Assembly: GCA_001797815.1 (NCBI GenBank) | Contig: MGQK01000118.1 | Span: 494-21,707, forward strand | Origin: Deltaproteobacteria bacterium RBG_13_61_14 | GTDB lineage: Bacteria; RBG-13-61-14 | Direction of reading: 5' to 3' | Length of the DNA: 21,214 nt | Shown: positions 14,860 to 21,214 of the stretch, one piece after another | Numbering within the stretch: position 1 is the stretch's first letter | Layout of the letters: every line of letters starts with the position of its first letter | Made by a program: the position numbers and the translations under genes | The notes under the pieces: model-generated | Database searches by the model: none | Seen by the model: only the letters and a program-made list of their open reading frames with translations | What the model was told of the DNA's origin: nothing

Positions 14860-15624
14860 TCAGATGATCTCGAAGGTCCCGGCCTGGATCCAGCCCATCA
14901 GCCCGCCCGGCACCCGCACCTCGCAATAGCCGGACTCGCACTGCTTGACGGCGATTTCCATGCCCTCGAACAGCTCGAACAGCTCCGCGTTCTGCAGGCC
15001 GGGGCCGGAGCGGGCCGGGGTGCGCTCGGCCTGGACCACCGCCCGCGAGTTCCAGACCTCCTGCTTGAGCTTGGCCAGGGTGAGCGGGGCGAAGAGGACC
15101 AGGAGCAGAAGCCCGGCACCCAGGGTCGCGCTCGCGGCGATGCGAAGCGGGGCCGGGCGAAAAAAGATCCGGCCGGCGAGACCGAGGCCGAGGAGGAACC
15201 ATCCGGCGGAAAGGAGGGTGAGGAGTTCGTTCAGGCTGAAGCTGTCCCGCGCCTGGTCCCAGGTCTGGAGCCAGAAGCCCCGCTCGACCTGGGGAAGCTT
15301 GCCCTTGATCTGCACCCGGGCGAAGCGAAGGTTGTGGGCCAGGTCCGGGTCGCGCGGGGCCAGCCGCAGCGCGCGCTCGTAAGCCGCGACCGCCGGCCCG
15401 AGCCGGCCGGCCTTGAGGCAAGCGTTGCCCAGGTTGTAATAGAGGTCCGCCGAAGCTGCCCCCTGGCCCAGCGCGGCGCGGTAGTCCTCGACGGCTCCGG
15501 CAAAATCTCCTTTGCCATAGGCGGCATTGCCCGCATTGTAAAGCGCGGCCGGTGATTCGGCGCCGGCCTCGGGGAACGCGCAAAACAGCGCCGCGGCCCC
15601 AAGCAATAGTGCAACCCTTCTCAT
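14860..15624 (-). CDS. batE: BatE-like TPR and SH3-domain membrane protein
   Basis: A 254-residue protein. The ATG at 15624 is chosen because its bases overlap the batD stop as ATGA and it opens a signal peptide (MRRVALLLGAAALFCAFPEA). Two TPR units occupy ~26-95 (ALYNAGNAAYGKGDFAGAVE; LYYNLGNACLKAGRLGPAVA). Two membrane segments follow at ~133-155 and ~162-185, and a bacterial SH3-type domain at ~193-251 ends GYCEVRVPGGLMGWIQAG. This domain order is typical of BatE, the last gene of Bat operons. The TPRs probably sit in the periplasm and bind Bat partners, and the SH3 domain may bind peptides or peptidoglycan. Confidence 0.85.
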   Translation of the reverse strand: MRRVALLLGAAALFCAFPEAGAESPAALYNAGNAAYGKGDFAGAVEDYRAALGQGAASADLYYNLGNACLKAGRLGPAVAAYERALRLAPRDPDLAHNLRFARVQIKGKLPQVERGFWLQTWDQARDSFSLNELLTLLSAGWFLLGLGLAGRIFFRPAPLRIAASATLGAGLLLLVLFAPLTLAKLKQEVWNSRAVVQAERTPARSGPGLQNAELFELFEGMEIAVKQCESGYCEVRVPGGLMGWIQAGTFEII

Positions 15625-17408
15625 GGCCGGCTCTTCTCCAGCGCGGCGATCACCTCTCCGGCCCGGCGCAAGGCTTGGGCGGAAGCGCTGGCTTCGGTCG
15701 GGGCCGCGCCGAAGCGGGCGCGGTCGCAAACCCCGAGCAGATCCAGGAACTTTAGCCGGATCGAGTCCTCCACGCTTTTCTCGCGGAACACTTCCTCGAT
15801 CCGCTCGGAGGTGAGCCCGGCCGCGGCCAGGTTGAAGCGATCGGCGAAATACCGGGTGAGGGCGCGGGAGAGCTCGGCGTAAAACGGCGTCGCCTCGCCC
15901 GCCTTTTGCAGGCGCTGGGCTTGCTTCAGGCGCTTCTTGGACTGGGAAAAGGCCCGGCGCATGCGGGCGTAGCTTAGGTCCGTGCTCAGGCGCTCCTGCC
16001 GGATGCGCCAGACCAAAGCCAGCGCCGGGAGCAGCGCCGGCAGGATTTGCAGGAGCAGGAACGCCGGCGAGCGGTGGAGCCGGCGCTCGCGGGGAAGCGC
16101 GGTCCGGTCCGGCTTGAGGTAGCGGATATCCTCGCTCAAGAGTTTCACCTCTTCCCGGGTCAGGTCGCCGCGCAGCGACGGGCCGGCCGCAGCCGGGGCC
16201 GGCCGCGCCGGGGTGACGGTCAAGGTGTAGCTCGGGCTCTCAGCCGAGCGGTAAGTCCTGCTCGTCGGATCAAAGTAATCGAAGCGCGCGGGCGGGATCA
16301 CGAAGCTGCCGGCTTCCCGCGGGACCATCAGGCAGGAAAACTCCTTGCGGGTCTGGAAGCGGCCGGCCACGTTGCCGGCGGTGCGGTCCACCTCCGGCGG
16401 ATAGACCTCGAACGTGGCCGGCAGCGGCAACACCGGCTCGGTGACAAAGTCCGCGTAGCCGTCGCCGGTAACCGTGAAGATCAGCCGCGCCGAATCGTGC
16501 GCCGGAACCTCGGTCTTTTCCAGCCGGCCGGCGATGGTGAACTGGCCCACGGCGCCGCTGAAGCCCCCCGGCTTGCCTTCCTCGGGCAGGGGCAGCACCT
16601 TGAGCGCGATCGGCCGGGAGCTGACCGTGCGGCCTTCGGTCAGGAGCTGGCCCCAGAAGTCGCGCCGGCCGCCCGCGGATTCGTATCGGATCTCCAGGGG
16701 CGGGATGGTCATGTCCCCGCTCTGCAAGGGAAAGAAAGCGGTGCTTTTCAAGAACGAGACGTGATAAAGCGCGCCGCCGTAATTCTCCATCTTCTGGTCC
16801 AGGCGCCGGGCCTGGTCCAGGTCTTGCGCGGCAAAACCCCGATAGGAGGGCGGATTGCCCCAGCTCAGGTTATAGATATCGCGGCGATAATAAATGGTCC
16901 AGGTCACCACCACCTGCTCGCCCACAAAGACCTCGGCCCGGTCCACCTTCGCCTCCAGGTAAGGGTCTTCGGCCGGCACCCAGCCTTCCCGCTCCTCCCC
17001 GGCCGCAGCCGGCGCCGGCTCCTGGATCTCCACCGCGATCGGGTCGGTCTGGTAAAAGTTGGCCCCCGCATAGATCACCAGCGCCGGGATCTCGGCGCGG
17101 CCGGCTTTCAGCGCCTCGAGCTGGATGACCAGGGTCAGGGATTCGGAAGATTGCATGCGGCCGTTGACGATGGTGATCTGCGAGGAGTGCTGGGGGGTGG
17201 ATTGCCGCAGCACCTGGAAATAGGGGGCGAGGTCCGGGAGGCGAAGGGAAGAGGCGTCAATCCCGCTGCCCTGGACGCGCACGGTGAGGACGGTCCGCTC
17301 GCCCACGTAAAGCCGGGTCCGATCCAACTCGGCGCTGAACTGGACCTGGGCCCCGGCGGCCCCGGCCCCGATCAGCCAGAAGAGAAAAATGGCCGCGGCC
17401 CGCTTCAC
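15621..17408 (-). CDS. batD: BatD, membrane-anchored periplasmic beta protein
   Basis: A 595-residue protein starting at GTG 17408, which overlaps the batC stop as GTGA. Residues 1-20 are a signal peptide ending AGA. Three immunoglobulin-like beta domains follow. The first (~22-130) has QFSAELDRTRLYVGERTVLT. The second (~150-275) opens with YLEAKVDRAEVFVGEQVVVT, the repeated pattern that typifies BatD. A third, around 285-400, opens with FTIAGRLEKTEVPAHDSARL. One membrane helix lies at ~447-468, followed by a cytoplasmic helical tail (~470-595) with RRAFSQSKKRLKQAQRLQK. BatD is thought to work with the vWA proteins BatA and BatB; a chaperone- or envelope stress-related role is known only in outline. 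Confidence 0.9.
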   Translation of the reverse strand: MKRAAAIFLFWLIGAGAAGAQVQFSAELDRTRLYVGERTVLTVRVQGSGIDASSLRLPDLAPYFQVLRQSTPQHSSQITIVNGRMQSSESLTLVIQLEALKAGRAEIPALVIYAGANFYQTDPIAVEIQEPAPAAAGEEREGWVPAEDPYLEAKVDRAEVFVGEQVVVTWTIYYRRDIYNLSWGNPPSYRGFAAQDLDQARRLDQKMENYGGALYHVSFLKSTAFFPLQSGDMTIPPLEIRYESAGGRRDFWGQLLTEGRTVSSRPIALKVLPLPEEGKPGGFSGAVGQFTIAGRLEKTEVPAHDSARLIFTVTGDGYADFVTEPVLPLPATFEVYPPEVDRTAGNVAGRFQTRKEFSCLMVPREAGSFVIPPARFDYFDPTSRTYRSAESPSYTLTVTPARPAPAAAGPSLRGDLTREEVKLLSEDIRYLKPDRTALPRERRLHRSPAFLLLQILPALLPALALVWRIRQERLSTDLSYARMRRAFSQSKKRLKQAQRLQKAGEATPFYAELSRALTRYFADRFNLAAAGLTSERIEEVFREKSVEDSIRLKFLDLLGVCDRARFGAAPTEASASAQALRRAGEVIAALEKSRP

Positions 17409-18190
17409 CAGTCCCTGCCTCCCGGCCGGCCTTCGGCGTTGATCTGAAAGCGCTCCTTCTGCTGCTCCTCTTCCTGCGCCTGCATCGCGTCCAGCAGCCG
17501 CTCCGCTTCTTCCTGGCTCAACTCCTCCGGCTTCTTCTGCTCGCCCGCGGCCGGCTTCGGCTCCTCCCCGGCCGTGCCGCCCGCTTGCGGCTGCGGCTGC
17601 GCCTGGGCCTGCTCTTGCTCCTGCTTCTCCGCCGTGTTCCCGGCTTGCGGCTGGGGCTGAGGCTGCGGTTGCTGCTGCTGCTGTTTCACGTCCAAGTGCC
17701 GGCGCACCACCTCCAGATTGTATTTCGCGTCCTCATCATCCGGGGTCAGCTCCAGCGTCTTCCGGTAACTCGCCACCGCCTGCTTCAAAAGCTCCAGCGC
17801 CTGGTTCTGGTCCCGGGTCTGCATCGCTTCCTTGAAATAAGTGTTCCCGATATTGTAGGCCGCCTGCGCCTGCAACTCCATCGTCTCGCTCGCCTGCGCC
17901 TGCTCGAACTCCTTGCGCGCCTCCCCGTATTTCTTCTGCTGATAGAGCGCGTCGCCCAGGTTAAGGTGCAGCCGAAAAGCGTCCTCGCTCTTCGCCTCCA
18001 CCCCGGAACGCGCCTCCACGTAAAGGCTCTGCGCCTGATCGAACTGGCCCGCCTGGTAAGCCCGGTTGCCTTCCCGGGTCTTCTCCACCACCGGGCCGCC
18101 CAACCCTAAGAGAGAGAGCCCTCCCAGCACCAGGATACAATTTTGGATTTTAGATTTTGGATTTTGGATTTTGGATTTTAGATTAAGCAT
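17405..18190 (-). CDS. batC: BatC-like TPR protein with repeat-encoded N-terminus
   Basis: A 261-residue protein. Its ATG (18190) lies three bases after the batB stop. Residues 4-17 (LKSKIQNPKSKIQN) are encoded by six 7-bp repeats. A hydrophobic segment (18-32, CILVLGGLSLLGLGG) acts as signal or anchor. TPR units span ~38-165 (EGNRAYQAGQFDQAQSLYVE; LHLNLGDALYQQKKYGEARK; AAYNIGNTYFKEAM; AVASYRKTLELTPDDEDAKY). The C-terminal third is a low-complexity Gln/Pro/Glu region (QQQQPQPQPQPQ) ending with the acidic helix EELSQEEAERLLDAMQAQEE. This is the usual BatC layout. The TPRs probably bind BatA, BatB or BatD on the periplasmic side. Adding or losing one heptamer would shift the frame, so this start is unusual. 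Confidence 0.85.
   Translation of the reverse strand: MLNLKSKIQNPKSKIQNCILVLGGLSLLGLGGPVVEKTREGNRAYQAGQFDQAQSLYVEARSGVEAKSEDAFRLHLNLGDALYQQKKYGEARKEFEQAQASETMELQAQAAYNIGNTYFKEAMQTRDQNQALELLKQAVASYRKTLELTPDDEDAKYNLEVVRRHLDVKQQQQQPQPQPQPQAGNTAEKQEQEQAQAQPQPQAGGTAGEEPKPAAGEQKKPEELSQEEAERLLDAMQAQEEEQQKERFQINAEGRPGGRDW
18141..18182. repeat. Six TTTTGGA/TTTTAGA heptamers inside the 5' end of batC
   Basis: TTTTGGA, TTTTAGA, TTTTGGA, TTTTGGA, TTTTGGA and TTTTAGA run without interruption for 42 bp. The total keeps the frame because it is divisible by three. This is the same family as 3597-3652. Confidence 0.95.
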
Positions 18191-18193
18191 GGC

Positions 18194-19204
18194 TTATCGC
18201 TTTTTCCTCTCCGGCATCGCGGCTTCGGCAAAAAGCAAGAGCACCGCGACCAGGAGCGGCCACTGGAACCGGTCTTGGTATTGCACGTGATACTGTTCCT
18301 CAAACGTCTTCTTTTCCATCCCGGAAATCGCTTCGTAAATCTTGGTCAACTCCATCTCCTCGGGCGTGGCATGGTAATACTTGCCGCCGGCCGCCAGCGC
18401 GATCTTCCGCAAACTCTCCTCATCCAGCTTGCTCATCACCGGCTGGCCGCTCGGATCGCGCTTGTAGGCCACCTCCCCTTGCTCGTTCGTGAGCGGGATC
18501 GGCTCGCCCCGGCCGGACCCGATGCCCACCGTGTAAATCACCACCCCCTGCTCCGCGGCCTTTTCCGCGGCGGCCACCGGGTCCTGCTCCTTGCCTTCCC
18601 GCAGGTTCTCGCCGTCGGTGAGCAGGACCAGAGCTTTGAACTTCTTGCTCTTGGGGTCAAAATTCGCGGCTCCGGTGCGGATGGCGTCGGCAATGGCGGT
18701 GCCCGGCTCCGGGATCACGCCGGGGTTGAGGGTCTGCAGGAACATCTTGGCCGCCTGGTAGTCGAGGGTGAGCGGGCAAAGGGTAAAGCTGGTTCCGGCA
18801 AAAGCGACGATGGCCACCCGGTCGCCTTTGAGCAGGTCCAGGAGCTTAGAGAGCTCGTGCTTGGCTTTCTCCAGCCGGCTGGGCTTGATGTCCTGGGCGA
18901 GCATGGACAGCGACACGTCCAGCACCACCACCAGGTCCACGCCCTCGCGTTTGATCGGGGTCAGGCTCGCGCCCCACTGCGGCCGGGCCAGCGCCAGCGC
19001 CAGGAAGAAGACGGCCAGGACGAAAAAGACTTGCTTGAGCCGCCGGCGGGGAGGATGCACCGCGGAGCCGATGCGCTCGAGCAGGTCCGGGTTCCCGAAC
19101 GATCGGATCAGGCCGGCCCGGCGCCGGCCGGACCAGACGAATCCTCCGATCAGCGCCGGAAGCAGGAGCCAGAGATAGAGAAAGTTGGGATTCGCAAACT
19201 TCAT
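18194..19204 (-). CDS. batB: BatB, von Willebrand factor A membrane protein
   Basis: A 336-residue protein. Membrane helices lie at ~7-25, ~57-73 and ~312-328 flanking a vWA domain (~88-300). The MIDAS metal site is complete: DVSLS (Asp96, Ser98, Ser100), Thr169 in GTAIADAI and Asp197 in LLTDGEN. ALARPQWG before the domain is typical of the BatA/BatB family. vWA domains bind partner proteins through a divalent metal; here the partners are probably BatC, BatD and BatE. The ATG at 19204 has only a weak purine-rich site upstream (ACGGAA), because the spacer from batA is filled by a repeat element. The stop is three bases before the batC start. Confidence 0.9.
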   Translation of the reverse strand: MKFANPNFLYLWLLLPALIGGFVWSGRRRAGLIRSFGNPDLLERIGSAVHPPRRRLKQVFFVLAVFFLALALARPQWGASLTPIKREGVDLVVVLDVSLSMLAQDIKPSRLEKAKHELSKLLDLLKGDRVAIVAFAGTSFTLCPLTLDYQAAKMFLQTLNPGVIPEPGTAIADAIRTGAANFDPKSKKFKALVLLTDGENLREGKEQDPVAAAEKAAEQGVVIYTVGIGSGRGEPIPLTNEQGEVAYKRDPSGQPVMSKLDEESLRKIALAAGGKYYHATPEEMELTKIYEAISGMEKKTFEEQYHVQYQDRFQWPLLVAVLLLFAEAAMPERKKR

Positions 19205-19210
19205 TTCCGT

Positions 19211-19377
19211 ATGTAGCCCACCCTTCGGCTCGGCGAAGGGTGGGTTCGCCGAAACTCCCTTAGTGCTTCGATTCGCAAATACGATGACATATCATTTCTG
19301 CTTGCTCGATGAGTTTGCTCACTCAGCACTAAGTCCTGAGTAAATAAGTTCGTAATCGAACTTATGAATCGAAGGAC
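19211..19377. repeat. Structured repeat element between batA and batB
   Basis: Several inverted repeats are packed here. They are CCCACCCTTCG/CGAAGGGTGGG with a 6-base loop (19217-19244), CTTAGTGCT/AGCACTAAG (19259-19267 and 19325-19333), and ATAAGTTCG/CGAACTTAT with loop TAAT (19344-19365), enclosed by AAGTCCT/AGGACTT. The element reaches into the stop codon of batA and nearly to the start of batB, so it would be transcribed in the operon mRNA. It looks like a mobile palindromic repeat. Confidence 0.75.
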
Positions 19378-20370
19378 TTATGGAATCCTCCGAAAGCGCG
19401 TGTGGGCCAAAACCATTTCCACCAGGAGCAGGCCCATCGCCGCCAGCAGCCAGGGAGAAAAATTCTCCGAATACCGATAATACTGGGTCACGTCCACCTG
19501 GGACTTTTCCAACTGGTCAATCTCCGAGAAGGTCTTTTCCAGGCCTTTGCGGTCGGTGGCCCGGAAGTAGCGGCCGGCGGTGGTCTTGGCGATCTCCTGG
19601 AGCTGGCTCTCGTCCACCCGGCCCGCGGCCGGCACCAGGATCCGGCCGAAGAAGAAGTCATCCACCGCCTGCATCATGCCGCCGGGGTTGACCACGCCCA
19701 CCGTGTAAACCTTGATCCCCATGGCCTTGGCCAGCTCCGCGCCCTGGAGCGGGTCAATGCCCCGGTTGTTCTCGCCGTCGGTCACCAGGATGATCACCTT
19801 GCTCTTGGCCTGGCTCTCGCGCAGCCGGTTGACCGCGGTAGCCAGGGCGTTCCCGATGGCGGTGCCGTCGTGCTCCGGCCGGGTAAAGCTGACCTTGTCC
19901 GCCAGGTCGAGCAGGATGGTGTAGTCCACCGTCAGCGGGCACTGGGTGAAGGCCAGGGCCGAAAACACCACCAGCCCGATCCGGTCGCTCTTGCGGCCCA
20001 GGATGAACTGCCGGGTCACCAGCTTGGCCACGTTCAGCCGGTTCTCCGGCTCGAAGTCCTGCTGCTGCATGGAAGTGGAGACATCGAGCGCGATCATGAT
20101 GTCAATGCCTTCGCTCGAGACCTCTTCCTCACGGGTGCCGCTCTGGGGCCGGGCCAGGGCCGCGACCAGGAGCAGGAGCGCCAGCGCCCGCAGCCCGATC
20201 AGCGAATGCCGCAGGGGCAGGCTGGGCGAGGGCCGGAGCGACCGGAGCAGCCCCAGGTCCGAGAATTTAAGCCGCGGCCGGCCCCGGGCTTCCAGCCGGC
20301 GGTAGATCCAGATCAGGAGCGGGAGCAGCGAGAGCCCGAGCAAAAACCAGATATCGTGGAAGCGGAACAT
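19378..20370 (-). CDS. batA: BatA, von Willebrand factor A membrane protein
   Basis: A 330-residue protein with the same plan as the downstream vWA gene: membrane helices at ~6-24, ~56-74 and ~306-324 and a vWA domain between ~88 and ~285. The MIDAS site is intact: DVSTS (Asp96, Ser98, Ser100), Thr170 in DGTAIGNAL and Asp198 in LVTDGEN. The domain also contains FFFGRILVPAAGRVDESQLQ, a region found in BatA-type proteins. It starts three bases after the upstream BatD-like gene stops, so the genes are co-transcribed. The TAA lies inside the repeat element that separates it from batB. The assignment of A versus B rests on order and similarity of layout. Confidence 0.9.
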   Translation of the reverse strand: MFRFHDIWFLLGLSLLPLLIWIYRRLEARGRPRLKFSDLGLLRSLRPSPSLPLRHSLIGLRALALLLLVAALARPQSGTREEEVSSEGIDIMIALDVSTSMQQQDFEPENRLNVAKLVTRQFILGRKSDRIGLVVFSALAFTQCPLTVDYTILLDLADKVSFTRPEHDGTAIGNALATAVNRLRESQAKSKVIILVTDGENNRGIDPLQGAELAKAMGIKVYTVGVVNPGGMMQAVDDFFFGRILVPAAGRVDESQLQEIAKTTAGRYFRATDRKGLEKTFSEIDQLEKSQVDVTQYYRYSENFSPWLLAAMGLLLVEMVLAHTRFRRIP

Positions 20371-20373
20371 GGC

Positions 20374-21214
20374 TCAGGCGCTCGCTCTCATTTCCGGGGC
20401 CGGCGGCGGAGCATCCGCGACGCCCATGGGCAAGAGGTCCGCCTCGCGCGTCCAGTCCACCAGCTCTTTCGCTTTGCCCGCGATCTCCTTGCGTTCTCCC
20501 TCGGCCGGCAGGTGCTGCGCGAACTTGACCAGGTCGGTCTCTTCCAGCAGCCACTGGATCCGCGAGAAGGCCCGCATCTCCAGGCTCTTGTCCCGCAGGC
20601 GGTCGAGGATCTCGGTGGTGGTGCATTCCAGGGCGTAGATGCGGTAGCGGAGCGCGAGGTAGCGGCGCGCGATCTCGCTGAGCTTGGTGTAAAAGGCCTC
20701 GAACTCGCCGGCCTCAATGAGCTTCAGGGCCAGGAGCGCTTGCAGCTCTTCATAGAAAAGCTCGTGCGCGGGCTTGACCGGCGCCGGCAGCTCTTCCGGC
20801 CGGGGCCGCCAGCGGTAGAGATACAGGAGCACGCCCGCGGCCAGGATCACGAGCCCGAGCGCGATGCCGCCGAAAAGGTAATAAGGCCGCCAGTTGATCG
20901 GGATCAGGACCGGCGGCTTGACGTCGCGGATCTCCAGGTCGTCCGGGTTCGAGATCGGCACCACCCGGACCTGCACGCCTTCGGCCCAAAGCCCGGTCAC
21001 CAGGCCGCCCGGCGCTTGGACGATCACCGGCAGCGGCGGGATCTCGAGGGTGCCGGTCGCATAGGCGGTGATTTTGTAGGTCATTTTCACAACCACGGCG
21101 CGGTCGAGCTTCTTCTTCTCCGGCGGCGTGTAATCCCGGATGATGAATCCGCCCAACTCGGCCCCGGGCTGGGGCATGGCCACTTGCGAGTCTTCCGGCG
21201 CTTCCACTTCCAAG
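20374..21214 (-). CDS. BatD-like membrane protein, C-terminal part (runs off window)
   Basis: 280 codons are visible with no start; the protein continues beyond the right edge. The visible N-terminal part is the end of a beta domain (VVVKMTYKITAYATGTLEIP, then PLPVIVQAPGG). One membrane helix (YYLFGGIALGLVILAAGVLLY) follows near residue 125. The C-terminal cytoplasmic region is helical (ELFYEELQALLALKLIEAGE; ARRYLALRYRIYALECTTTE; KAKELVDWTREADLLPMGVA). This beta-TM-helical layout resembles BatD and the DUF4381-type proteins that precede batA in many operons of the type moxR, DUF58, this gene, batA. It would be a second BatD-like subunit. The exact family cannot be settled from this fragment. 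Confidence 0.75.
   Translation of the reverse strand, partial: LEVEAPEDSQVAMPQPGAELGGFIIRDYTPPEKKKLDRAVVVKMTYKITAYATGTLEIPPLPVIVQAPGGLVTGLWAEGVQVRVVPISNPDDLEIRDVKPPVLIPINWRPYYLFGGIALGLVILAAGVLLYLYRWRPRPEELPAPVKPAHELFYEELQALLALKLIEAGEFEAFYTKLSEIARRYLALRYRIYALECTTTEILDRLRDKSLEMRAFSRIQWLLEETDLVKFAQHLPAEGERKEIAGKAKELVDWTREADLLPMGVADAPPPAPEMRASA

Noticed and set aside
15625-15729. 35-residue N-terminal extension of batE
   Set aside because: It lies entirely within batD in another frame, is Arg/Pro-rich, and the downstream ATG gives a proper signal peptide and ATGA overlap.
16047-17447. 466-codon plus-strand open frame opposite batD
   Set aside because: Antisense shadow of a well-supported BatD gene; composition is low-information and no domain is visible.
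1-21214. tRNA, rRNA, integrase or transposase genes
   Set aside because: I looked on both strands and found no cloverleaf, rRNA-like segment or recognisable recombinase, so the mode of entry of the AT-rich cassette is not shown by the window.

Overview
This window most likely comes from a GC-rich Gram-negative (diderm) bacterium. It encodes a lipoprotein, an Omp85-type outer-membrane barrel and a complete run of Bat (aerotolerance-type) proteins. The repeat-filled intergenic DNA resembles what is seen in uncultured lineages such as Acidobacteriota, Aminicenantota or Omnitrophota, but the sequence alone does not settle the phylum. Most genes are on the minus strand.

Left end (1-3497, all minus): the N-terminal third of trpB, a 41-codon ORF overlapping its start as GTGA, a lipoprotein with an HExxH zinc-peptidase signature, a secreted HEAT-like protein and a 67-aa protein of unknown function. 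The last three are closely spaced and probably form one operon.

Middle (3498-7341): repeat-rich DNA carrying plus-strand genes. These are a weakly supported ORF with a heptapeptide-repeat tail (3756-4157), a winged-helix protein (4358-5092), an AT-rich three-helix membrane protein (5747-6064) and the remnant of a secreted Ig-like (Big_5) protein that is damaged at both ends. At 7342-9912 (minus) lies a large outer-membrane protein with an Omp85-like C-terminal barrel.

Defence-type island (10722-14550, minus, strongly AT-rich): a 59-aa protein, a DndD-type SMC ATPase and a fusion of DndE to a HerA/FtsK-like ATPase. The genes are tightly coupled and sit behind a good sigma70-like promoter. dndB and dndC, the latter needed for phosphorothioate chemistry, are absent from the window. 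This is either an eroded phosphorothioation island or a DndD/DndE-ATPase system that works without them.

Right end (14860-21214, minus): an operon in the order BatD-like partial, batA, batB, batC, batD, batE, with overlapping start and stop codons. These would form a periplasm-facing vWA/TPR membrane complex.

The intergenic regions are built from many unrelated tandem heptamers (7 bp) and from 21-bp units, which are three times 7. One heptamer array lies inside the 5' coding region of batC. Two intergenic loci about 6.5 kb apart share an 18-bp upstream box, a heptamer tract, a start codon, about 21 similar N-terminal codons and a tail of 21-bp repeats encoding 7-residue repeats. This shared architecture and the dnd-like cassette are the two most promising novelties.
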